Source: Treponema sp. (GTDB taxonomy: Bacteria > Spirochaetota > Spirochaetia > Treponematales > Treponemataceae). Taken from it: a DNA stretch of 11,251 bases. Position 1 is the stretch's first letter, and each line of letters opens with the position of its first letter. This document shows positions 1-5,880 of the stretch, in pieces. Both the position numbers and the translations under genes were made by a program. The DNA lies in contig JAFPCT010000144.1 of assembly GCA_017390125.1 (NCBI GenBank), positions 1 to 11,251 of the forward strand, read 5' to 3'. The notes beneath the pieces were generated by a model. That model saw only the letters and a list, made by a program, of their open reading frames with translations, was not told the DNA's origin and made no database searches.

Positions 1-829
1 GGAGTCTACCCTCTGACTTACAGCCTACGTCAAGGAAAACATAATCTTCAGAAACTGAAATTACTTCACCTTCTACGATCTGTCCTTCTGCCGGATTGCT
101 GAGATTGTTCAGAGACTCTTCTAATTGTGTCTGGATAGCGCTCTTGGAGTTCTGAGCTTCTTCCTTTTCCACTTCCATTTCTTCCATGTTGAACCCTTGT
201 TTATTGATTTTATTTAATATTATTTCACAAACCTGCTCTATGGTCAAGTTAGAGGTATCAACGTAAAACGCATCAGGGGCACGCTTCAACGCTCCCTCAG
301 CCTTATTTCTGTCGATTTCATCACGTTTTCGGATAGCCTCTTTTATTTCCTCAAGAGTCATGCTGCTTACACCCTGATCAAAGCGGCGCTGAGCCTGCAC
401 GTCCAGTGAAGCATCAAGATAGAACTTGTGTTCTGCCTGAGGGAATACAACCGTAGTCATGTCACGGCCTTCGCATACGATGTCAATGCTCTTCGTAAGC
501 TCCTGCATGCGGTCATTCACCAGATGACGAACAGGCACGATTGCAGAAATCTGGGCAACATTTTTGCTTACCCGGTCGTCGTGAAGATGATCCTCAACAT
601 CCGTACCGTTCAGGACAAGACGCGACTTGTTGTAATCAAGCTTCTGCTTTTTACAGAATTCAACGACGGCAGTTTCATCAGTAAGATCTGTTCCCGCGTC
701 AAGAAGAGCGAGAGTAAGCGCGCGGTAAAAACTTCCGCTGTTCAAATACGTAATGTTCAATTTCTTTGCGATGATTGAAGCAATCGTACTTTTTCCTGTT
801 CCGGCAGGTCCGTCCATAGCAATAATCAT
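1..829 (-). CDS. cmk-rpsA: Cytidylate kinase / 30S ribosomal protein S1 fusion (partial, runs off left edge)
   Basis: The reading frame opens at ATG 829 and stays open to base 1 (276 codons visible). Residues 1-214 are a (d)CMP kinase, which phosphorylates CMP/dCMP with ATP: P-loop GPAGTGKST at 7-15, SGSFYRAL at 31-38, GRDMTTVVFP at 121-130, and a C-terminal RDEIDRN / DAFYVDTS segment. At residue 215 the frame continues without a stop into the start of ribosomal protein S1: an acidic, glutamine-rich lead-in, then the first S1 (OB-fold) repeat beginning near EGEVISVSEDYVFLDVG. S1 binds mRNA on the 30S subunit. I recall Cmk-S1 fusions being annotated in Treponema, so this is probably genuine; 214 codons separate the two methionines exactly, which argues against a frameshift. 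In the kinase, Asn replaces the usual Asp before SG, and Thr replaces the usual Gly after GRDM. AGAGG lies 8 bases upstream of the start, and the gap to rluB is 21 bases. The remaining S1 repeats lie outside the window. Confidence 0.93.
   Translation of the reverse strand, partial: MIIAMDGPAGTGKSTIASIIAKKLNITYLNSGSFYRALTLALLDAGTDLTDETAVVEFCKKQKLDYNKSRLVLNGTDVEDHLHDDRVSKNVAQISAIVPVRHLVNDRMQELTKSIDIVCEGRDMTTVVFPQAEHKFYLDASLDVQAQRRFDQGVSSMTLEEIKEAIRKRDEIDRNKAEGALKRAPDAFYVDTSNLTIEQVCEIILNKINKQGFNMEEMEVEKEEAQNSKSAIQTQLEESLNNLSNPAEGQIVEGEVISVSEDYVFLDVGCKSEGRL
185..198 (-). promoter_or_regulatory. Possible internal ribosome binding site and start for S1 alone
   Basis: Inside the fused frame, AAGGG (194-198 on the minus strand) sits 6 bases before the in-frame ATG at 185-187, which is codon 215 of the fusion. 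This is where a stand-alone S1 would begin. The arrangement is what a normal rpsA start looks like, so part of the S1 pool could be made without the kinase. This is inference: AAGGG can occur by chance. Confidence 0.4.
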
Positions 830-850
830 GTTTTTTTCCTCTGTATTAAA

Positions 851-1594
851 TTAGATTTTTTCAGTTTTTCTGCAGAGCTTCAAAAGTCCCTGCACTTCCG
901 CAGGCGTAAGGTCACGGAATTCACCCGGCTTCAAATCCTTGAGCTCCACGTTTCCGATGCGCACGCGGGTAAGCCGTTTTATGCCGATTTCCTTGGAAGC
1001 GAATACGTTTCGGATCTCCCGGTTTTTTCCTTCCACAAGCACAATCTTTATCTTGCGGGCATTAAGCTCATGGGCCGACTTGCATTTGTAGAAAACGCCG
1101 TCAACCCGGATTCCTTTCTCAAACTCTTCGCAGAGCGTACGCGGAAGCGGCATGGAAGAGTCAACCACATACTCCTTTTCCAGCTCCGCAGATGGATGAG
1201 AAAGAGTCGCGGCAAAGCTTCCGTCGTTCGTAAAAATAATCAGTCCCTGGCTGAACATATCCAGACGACCGATATTATAAAGCCTTTCAGAATATGAATC
1301 CTTAAGAAGATCTGCGGCAATAGGACGATCTTTTTCGTCAGCAAGAGAGCAGACGTATCCGGCCGGTTTATTCAAAAGCACATAACGCTTCTGCTCCTCC
1401 GGCTTTATTATTTTTCCGTCCACACAGATTTCATCATCCGGAGAAACTTTTGTTCCAAGCTCAGTAACAACAGAGCCGTTAACCGTAACCCTGCCTGCCT
1501 CTATAATTTTTTCCGACGCACGGCGGCTTGCAACTCCGCTGTGGGCAAGAAAAACCTGGAGCCTCATTTCATTTTTGTTTTCGTTATCGGGCAA
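851..1594 (-). CDS. rluB: Pseudouridine synthase, RluB/RsuA family
   Basis: This enzyme isomerises a specific uridine in rRNA to pseudouridine; RluB acts on 23S and RsuA on 16S, and sequence alone does not settle the target. The N-terminus carries an S4 RNA-binding domain (MRLQVFLAHSGVASRR, then GRVTVNG). The catalytic domain has the family signature NIGRLDMFSQGLIIFTNDG with the catalytic Asp in GRLD, followed by LSHPSAELEKEY and a C-terminal block ending RDLTPAEVQGLL. The start is uncertain. TTG at 1594 has AGAGG seven bases upstream and is chosen here (247 residues). ATG at 1567 matches the usual MRLQ-type family start but has no Shine-Dalgarno, and the frame is open back to TTG 1624. With the chosen start it overlaps the end of scpB by 11 bases, implying translational coupling. 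Being next to scpAB favours the RluB assignment. Confidence 0.9.
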   Translation of the reverse strand: MPDNENKNEMRLQVFLAHSGVASRRASEKIIEAGRVTVNGSVVTELGTKVSPDDEICVDGKIIKPEEQKRYVLLNKPAGYVCSLADEKDRPIAADLLKDSYSERLYNIGRLDMFSQGLIIFTNDGSFAATLSHPSAELEKEYVVDSSMPLPRTLCEEFEKGIRVDGVFYKCKSAHELNARKIKIVLVEGKNREIRNVFASKEIGIKRLTRVRIGNVELKDLKPGEFRDLTPAEVQGLLKLCRKTEKI

Positions 1595-2123
1595 GTTCAA
1601 ACCTCTGTTCTTCATCTTCATCAAGTTTAGGCAGTTCCGAAATACTGTTCAAGTGGAAGAACTTCAAAAATTCCTTTGTCGTGCCAAACTGTATCGGACG
1701 CCCCGGAACATCTTTTCTGCCCACTTCTTTTATAAGGCTGCGCTCAATAAGCTGACGGATCATGTTGTCCGCGCTCACACCGCGTATTTTTTCAATTTCG
1801 CTTCGTGTAATCGGCTGAGAATATGCAATTATCGAAAGCGTCTCCAGGGCAGACTTTGAAAGCCGGCCTGAATTCTTTTCTCCATAGCGCTCACGGAGCA
1901 CGTCCCAGAATTCACCTTTAGGGATGAGTGTCCATCCTCCGGTAATCATTGCAAGCTCTATGCCGGAATTTTCAGCCTTGTATTTTTCCTGCAGGTTCTC
2001 AATGCAAACTTTTACTACTTCTTCAGAAATCTGAGCGATGTTCGAAATCTGCTTTTCTGCAACCGGCTCGCTTTCCAAAAACAGCACGGTCTCAACAAGA
2101 GCCGTCTCTTTTTCTAATTCCAT
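1584..2123 (-). CDS. scpB: Segregation and condensation protein B
   Basis: ScpB is the winged-helix partner of the SMC-ScpA complex, which organises and segregates the chromosome. The 179-residue length is typical. The first winged-helix domain spans about residues 5-75. The second starts at LSKSALETLSIIAYSQPITR (about 88-107) and continues with EIEKIRGV, GRKDVPGRPIQFGTT and EFLKFF, the most conserved part of the family. The ATG at 2123 has GTGGA six bases upstream (CGGTGGAATATTATG). The start lies 14 bases after the scpA stop, so the pair is almost certainly cotranscribed and coupled. The end overlaps the rluB frame. The tail after the domain (KLDEDEEQRFELAR) is acidic and probably unstructured. 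Confidence 0.96.
   Translation of the reverse strand: MELEKETALVETVLFLESEPVAEKQISNIAQISEEVVKVCIENLQEKYKAENSGIELAMITGGWTLIPKGEFWDVLRERYGEKNSGRLSKSALETLSIIAYSQPITRSEIEKIRGVSADNMIRQLIERSLIKEVGRKDVPGRPIQFGTTKEFLKFFHLNSISELPKLDEDEEQRFELAR
1602..1606 (-). promoter_or_regulatory. Ribosome binding site deciding the rluB start
   Basis: AGAGG on the minus strand lies seven bases before TTG 1594 and within the 3' end of scpB. No comparable site precedes ATG 1567, ATG 1621 or TTG 1624. It is the only sequence support for the start used, and TTG starts are less common, so this stays tentative. Confidence 0.4.
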
Positions 2124-2137
2124 AATATTCCACCGTT

Positions 2138-3010
2138 TTATTCTTTATCTTCTGTATTTCCGCTGCCGCCATTTTCTACGCGGTCAATCGTAATTTCAAA
2201 ATTTTCAAAGCTTTCATTCGAATCAAGACGCTTGACGATCTTTATATCTCCGAAAACTTTATTCTGCATAATTTTTATCATCCTGAACTTAACAGCTTCA
2301 AGAATCGCCATAAAGGCACATACAATGTCCATCGTATTGCCCGCCCTTGTGATCAGATCCGAAAACATGCACTCATTGTTCTTCTCAAAGAGCTCGTTCA
2401 TCAGGGTAATCTTTTCATTTACAGAAATTTCCTCGTACATATTGAGGATTTTTTCATTTGAATACTGACTGACCATAGTCTTGAACAGTTTCTGCATCTG
2501 ATGCAGAAGTTCCCATGTATCAATCTCTTCCCAGTCATCAGAGCGCTCTTCAAAAGGCAAAGTCCTCTGAATTTTGCTCCGCTCAAAGTTCCAGTCAGAA
2601 TTATCCTCTTTTTCTTCCATAAGAGCAGTCAATTTCTTGAACTTCTGATATTCAATAAGTTTTTCAACAAGCTCGGACCTAGGATCCTCGTACTCGTCGT
2701 CTTCATAATTGATTTCAATCGGGAGAAGCATCTTGCTCTTCATATTCAGGAGCATTGCCGCCCATTTGTAAAATTCGCTCAGATCTGCAAGGTCTGTCTG
2801 AGTCGCGTAATCAAGATATTCAAGATACTGCTCTGTTATTTCGGCAATAGGAATGTCATAGATGTTTATCTCGCTCTTGTGAATCAAAAACCAGAGCAGG
2901 TCAAGAGGACCTTCAAATTCCCCGGCTATAAATTTGCGTTTGATTTCTTCCGCATCATCTTTTTCAGCCGTAGCAGTCCCATAATTTGAATCAGCAAGTT
3001 TTGTTTCCAT
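2138..3010 (-). CDS. scpA: Segregation and condensation protein A (kleisin)
   Basis: ScpA is the kleisin subunit that bridges the SMC heads and binds an ScpB dimer. The N-terminal SMC-neck-binding region reads GEFEGPLDLLWFLIHKSEIN, then IPIAEITEQYLEYL and WAAMLLNMKSKMLLPIE, all family hallmarks. The middle is acidic and charged (about residues 100-150), as expected for the linker that binds ScpB. The C-terminal winged-helix part includes CAFMAILEAVKFRMIKI. The start is set at ATG 3010 (290 residues) because AAGGCGG lies five bases upstream; the frame is open five codons further to ATG 3025, which has no recognisable ribosome site. Either start overlaps the end of folK (by 20 or 35 bases). About 28 polar residues precede the conserved domain, somewhat more than usual. 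Confidence 0.95.
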   Translation of the reverse strand: METKLADSNYGTATAEKDDAEEIKRKFIAGEFEGPLDLLWFLIHKSEINIYDIPIAEITEQYLEYLDYATQTDLADLSEFYKWAAMLLNMKSKMLLPIEINYEDDEYEDPRSELVEKLIEYQKFKKLTALMEEKEDNSDWNFERSKIQRTLPFEERSDDWEEIDTWELLHQMQKLFKTMVSQYSNEKILNMYEEISVNEKITLMNELFEKNNECMFSDLITRAGNTMDIVCAFMAILEAVKFRMIKIMQNKVFGDIKIVKRLDSNESFENFEITIDRVENGGSGNTEDKE

Positions 3011-3554
3011 AGCATCCGCCTTCATACAGCTTTTTAAAGAGAAGCTGCGTAGTATCAGGACATTTTTTTACGCCCTGCGGTGAAAGGGATTTTAAATAAA
3101 AATTTAAAGTTTCCCATACTTTAGAATCGGCAGATTCGTTCAAAATCTCAAGTGCAGGAATCAAAACAAATTCCCTTTCTTTTATGCGCGGATGGGGAAT
3201 GACCAGCTCTGCAGAATTTATAGTCTGCGAACCGAATTCTTCTATATCAATATCAAGGGGACGGGGACCGAAACGGGTTTCTTTGCTGCGGTCCCGTCCG
3301 TGAGCCGCTTCTATCTCATTGATCAACTTTAAAAACCTGAAAGGACTCATGGAATCCTCCACGAATCCTTTTACAGCCATATTGTAAAAATTTTCCTGTT
3401 CCGTTACATACATGGCCTTGGACTCATATACAGAAGAAATAACAGGCTCCGCAATGATGCCGCCGAGCTCCCGGCAGGCGGAAGCAAGCAGCTCTATTGA
3501 AGAAAATCCTTTGTACTCCCTGTTGGAGCCCAGACCGAGCAGAACCGGAATCAT
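2991..3554 (-). CDS. folK: 2-amino-4-hydroxy-6-hydroxymethyldihydropteridine pyrophosphokinase
   Basis: HPPK transfers pyrophosphate from ATP to 6-hydroxymethyl-7,8-dihydropterin, the step before dihydropteroate synthase in folate synthesis. Family motifs appear in order: GLGSN (7-11), SSVYES near 40-45, QENFYNMAV (53-61), a Glu-Ala-x-x-Gly-Arg segment near 82-87, RFGPRPLDIDI (94-104) with the two magnesium-binding aspartates of the LDID motif, and PHPRIKEREFVLIPALEI (120-137). The length of 187 is a little above the typical ~160, with a C-terminal tail. The ATG starts one base after the recA TGA; AGGAAGG lies 11 bases upstream within recA, so translation is likely coupled. No folP or folB neighbour is visible, so this folate gene stands alone inside a DNA-maintenance operon. 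Confidence 0.95.
   Translation of the reverse strand: MIPVLLGLGSNREYKGFSSIELLASACRELGGIIAEPVISSVYESKAMYVTEQENFYNMAVKGFVEDSMSPFRFLKLINEIEAAHGRDRSKETRFGPRPLDIDIEEFGSQTINSAELVIPHPRIKEREFVLIPALEILNESADSKVWETLNFYLKSLSPQGVKKCPDTTQLLFKKLYEGGCYGNKTC
3016..3022 (-). promoter_or_regulatory. Ribosome binding site deciding the scpA start
   Basis: AAGGCGG on the minus strand, close to the consensus AAGGAGG, lies five bases before ATG 3010. It is inside the folK coding region, which suggests translation of scpA is coupled to folK. It favours ATG 3010 over ATG 3025. Confidence 0.55.
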
Positions 3555-3555
3555 A

Positions 3556-4695
3556 TCAGAAAAGACCTTCCTGAGAAGGAATTTCGGTTGTTTCTGCAGA
3601 GACAGACTCAGCCTTAGCCTTTTTCTTTGTTTCCTTTTCTTCTTTTTTTATTGGATTGCCTTCCTTGTCACGGAGCACAAGGTTAGGGAAAAGCATTGCC
3701 TGAAGCTGCTTTTCAATGTTGTCCGCAAATTCCTTGTTATTCTCAAGGAAAGCGACGGCATTTTCATGTCCCTGCCCCACCTTTATATCACCCTGTGTAA
3801 ACCAGGCTCCCTTCTTGTCGATAAGTCCGTGCTTTACGGCAGAATCCAAAAGGCTCGCGCAGCGGGAAATACCCTTTCCAAAATAAATGTCGAGCTCTGT
3901 TTTTCTGAACGGGGCGGCAACCTTATTCTTTACGATTTTTACACGCACACGGTTGCCCACTGCATCCTCGTCGCCCTTTCCGTCAATTGATTCAATGCGG
4001 CGGATTTCAAGACGGACAGAAGTATAGAATTTAAGAGCCTGTCCGCCGGTTGTCGTCTCAGGATTTCCGAACATAACGCCGATTTTCATACGAATCTGGT
4101 TGATGAAAATTACGATACAGTTTGATTTTCCGATGATTGCGGTAAGTTTTCGCAAAGCCTGGCTCATAAGGCGAGCCTGCATGCCCATAACGGCATCTCC
4201 CATCTCCCCTTCAATTTCTTTCTGAGGAGTAAGGGCTGCTACAGAGTCCACTACAACGATATCAACAGCACCGGAACGTACAAGGTGCTCCGTAATCTCA
4301 AGGGCCTGCTCACCGCTGTCCGGCTGGCTTACCCAAAGGTTGTCTATATCAACGCCAAGATTCTTTGCGTAAACAGGATCAAGGGCGTGCTCAGCATCAA
4401 CGAAAGCAGCAATACCGCCCAATTTCTGCGCCTCCGCAATGGCATGAAGCGCAAGCGTTGTCTTACCGGAACTTTCCGGTCCGTACATTTCAATAATTCG
4501 TCCGCGAGGATAACCGCCGATACCTAAAGCTTCATCAAGAAGTATTGAGCCGGAAGGAATTACGTCCACCCCTTCTCCGTTATTCTGATTTCCAAGGCGC
4601 ATAAGCGAATTCTGACCGAACTGCTTTTCTATCTGCACGCGGGCTGCCTCAAGAGCCTTCAACTTTTCATTCATGTTACTAGAAACATCTGCCAT
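3556..4695 (-). CDS. recA: Recombinase A
   Basis: RecA is the ATP-dependent strand-exchange protein of homologous recombination and, where LexA is present, its co-protease. All core elements are visible: the N-terminal helix with QFGQNSLMRLG, Walker A GPESSGKTT (about 72-80), FVDAEHALDP, VSQPDSGEQALEI, Walker B VVVDSVAAL, the L1 region EGEMGD...QARLMSQALRK, and L2 with FINQIRMKIGVMFGNPETTTGG. ATG 4695 is chosen (379 residues) because GGAG lies six bases upstream; the open frame runs four codons further to a TTG at 4707 with no ribosome site. Small departures from common RecA sequences are GDAVMGMQ instead of GD-x-x-MGLQ and GGQALKFY instead of GGNALKFY. The C-terminal tail is lysine-rich rather than mainly acidic. 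recA heads an apparent operon with folK, scpAB, rluB and cmk-rpsA. Confidence 0.98.
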   Translation of the reverse strand: MADVSSNMNEKLKALEAARVQIEKQFGQNSLMRLGNQNNGEGVDVIPSGSILLDEALGIGGYPRGRIIEMYGPESSGKTTLALHAIAEAQKLGGIAAFVDAEHALDPVYAKNLGVDIDNLWVSQPDSGEQALEITEHLVRSGAVDIVVVDSVAALTPQKEIEGEMGDAVMGMQARLMSQALRKLTAIIGKSNCIVIFINQIRMKIGVMFGNPETTTGGQALKFYTSVRLEIRRIESIDGKGDEDAVGNRVRVKIVKNKVAAPFRKTELDIYFGKGISRCASLLDSAVKHGLIDKKGAWFTQGDIKVGQGHENAVAFLENNKEFADNIEKQLQAMLFPNLVLRDKEGNPIKKEEKETKKKAKAESVSAETTEIPSQEGLF

Positions 4696-4701
4696 TTTTT
4701 T

Positions 4702-4705
4702 CTCC
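4702..4705 (-). promoter_or_regulatory. Ribosome binding site deciding the recA start
   Basis: GGAG on the minus strand, followed by six adenines and then ATG 4695. The upstream in-frame TTG at 4707 would place this site inside the coding region and has no ribosome site of its own. Confidence 0.6.
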
Positions 4706-4754
4706 AAATATATACTCTATTTTTCTTCTACATATATATTGCCGATAAGTGCAT

Positions 4755-4770
4755 GAAAACTGCAGTCTTC
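4755..4770. repeat. Imperfect 16-bp palindrome upstream of recA
   Basis: GAAAACTGCAGTCTTC is an inverted repeat with 7 of 8 pairs matching, centred 67 bases upstream of the recA start. It overlaps the best -35 candidate, the place expected for a repressor operator. Whether any regulator binds here is unknown. Confidence 0.4.
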
Positions 4771-4774
4771 ACGC

Positions 4775-4794
4775 TTTTTCCGCAATTTTTCCGC
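4775..4794. repeat. Two copies of TTTTTCCGC with an 11-bp period
   Basis: TTTTTCCGC occurs at 4775-4783 and again at 4786-4794, eleven bases (about one helical turn) apart. On the minus strand it reads as two A5 tracts in phase, upstream of recA and immediately after the stop of the preceding gene. In-phase A-tracts bend DNA, so this may be a promoter-upstream element; two copies could also be chance. Confidence 0.4.
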
Positions 4795-5880
4795 TTATTT
4801 TACGCTCTGATAAACAGCTCTTCCTTCAAGACTTAATTTTCCGTCAACAGACTTTATCTTTCCAAGAATCTTCACCGGCTTTTCATTTTCAATTATAGGA
4901 ACCACAGAAAAGTGCACCGGAACAATTCCTTCAAGAGTAGACATGTTGTCATACCCGACCAGCAGGTCACAGCTGTACTGAGTCTCCGTCTGGCGCACAT
5001 TTGAAATGCGTCCCGACCATGCGACCCAGCAGTCAAGGTACAGCCGGCTTTCTCCCTGAACCTGCTTGTAGGTCGGAGAATCCTTAATTGTGTCAAACCC
5101 AGGCTCCTCAAGATATCCCATAAGCAGATTCATCTTCTGCTTTACAAAAACAGAAGCATTTGAATTCAAGATACGGTTAATCTCAACCTGAGCCATATTA
5201 TCCCGGTAATTCTGAAAATACATCTGAGCCTTTTCGTAAGAATCATTTATCTGGCCGGCAGTAAGGATGTAGGCAAAAGAGCCGGGAGACATATCCCTTT
5301 CCTGCAGATTCTGCCGCTCAGAAACAGACAGCACCAGAGAAGACAGGTCCGCCCTTTTTTCCGAAACCGGACGATTTTTTCCCATAACGGAAAAAGCCAT
5401 CACGACACCAAGCAGACAGGCAACCACCGGAAAAACGATTCCCGCAACCCGGTAAATGTTTACGCCCAAAGGAGGATAGAACTGCTCAATTCTGCCTGTA
5501 TCCACCCAGCGGCAGATTGTATTGAAATCACCCTTATAACGGATAAAATCCATTGCTTCGGTGGCAATTTTATTTCCCGGGTCATTTTCCAGAATCTCAA
5601 GGTAATAAGTAAGGGCACGGCTTGTATCGCCGCGGCGCAGGAAAAGCGCAGCCTGTCCCAGAAGAAGGTTTTTATCCGTAAGCTTTATGTTTCTTGCTTT
5701 CTGAAAATAAACAGACGCCTGACCCGTATTTCCAAGATACAGGTTTGCCGTTGCCAGCAGGAGGTAATAGTCAAAATTGTGCTCATAGGTCTGTGACTTT
5801 CCTTCCAGAAGCCGTACGGCTTTATCAAACTGGCGTCTTATCATCAGACCATTTGCCACATCAAGAACATCTCGGGTCAT
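4795..5880 (-). CDS. Membrane-anchored TPR protein with extracytoplasmic C-terminal domain
   Basis: I do not recognise a named family; 361 residues. Residues about 1-110 form TPR-like helical repeats (for example FDYYLLLATANLYLGNTGQA, then NLLLGQAALFLRRGDTSRAL). A single hydrophobic segment at about 143-166 (YRVAGIVFPVVACLLGVVMA) is followed by KNR. There is no signal peptide, so the TPR part is probably cytoplasmic and the C-terminal ~190 residues outside the inner membrane. That part has a helical section (about 205-255) and then a strand-rich end (about 280-358), possibly a small beta-barrel. ATG 5880 directly abuts the preceding stop (TAAATG), with GAGG nine bases upstream. It is the last gene of a three-gene cassette with two exported proteins, suggesting a scaffold linking cytoplasm and envelope. 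The function is unknown. Confidence 0.85.
   Translation of the reverse strand: MTRDVLDVANGLMIRRQFDKAVRLLEGKSQTYEHNFDYYLLLATANLYLGNTGQASVYFQKARNIKLTDKNLLLGQAALFLRRGDTSRALTYYLEILENDPGNKIATEAMDFIRYKGDFNTICRWVDTGRIEQFYPPLGVNIYRVAGIVFPVVACLLGVVMAFSVMGKNRPVSEKRADLSSLVLSVSERQNLQERDMSPGSFAYILTAGQINDSYEKAQMYFQNYRDNMAQVEINRILNSNASVFVKQKMNLLMGYLEEPGFDTIKDSPTYKQVQGESRLYLDCWVAWSGRISNVRQTETQYSCDLLVGYDNMSTLEGIVPVHFSVVPIIENEKPVKILGKIKSVDGKLSLEGRAVYQSVK

Larger units (their letters stand above)
4696..4794 (-). promoter_or_regulatory. recA upstream region with weak promoter candidate
   Basis: These 99 non-coding bases separate recA from the preceding gene. A weak sigma-70-like pair fits on the minus strand: TTTTCA (4754-4759), a 17-base gap, then TATATG (4731-4736). 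The leader from there to recA is AT-rich. The -35 element overlaps an imperfect palindrome (4755-4770), and a phased A-tract repeat lies upstream (4775-4794). No strong terminator hairpin is seen for the preceding gene, so read-through from the rpe side is also possible. No E. coli-type (CTG-N8-CAG) or Bacillus-type (GAAC-N4-GTTC) SOS box was found. Confidence 0.35.

Noticed and set aside
185..240. Sequencing frameshift or missed stop explaining the cmk-rpsA fusion
   Set aside because: The two methionines are separated by exactly 214 in-frame codons and both domains read cleanly, with no frame change needed. Fusion is also known to me from Treponema annotation.
428..778. Open frame of 116 codons on the plus strand
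   Set aside because: It is antisense to the kinase part of the Cmk-S1 fusion, whose motifs are clear, and has no recognisable domain.
3412..3990. Open frame of 192 codons on the plus strand
   Set aside because: It is antisense to the folK-recA junction, both certain genes, and its translation is low-complexity Phe/Leu-rich without a ribosome site.
4696..4794. Classical SOS box upstream of recA
   Set aside because: No CTG-N8-CAG or GAAC-N4-GTTC match was found; only the different palindrome listed as a finding.
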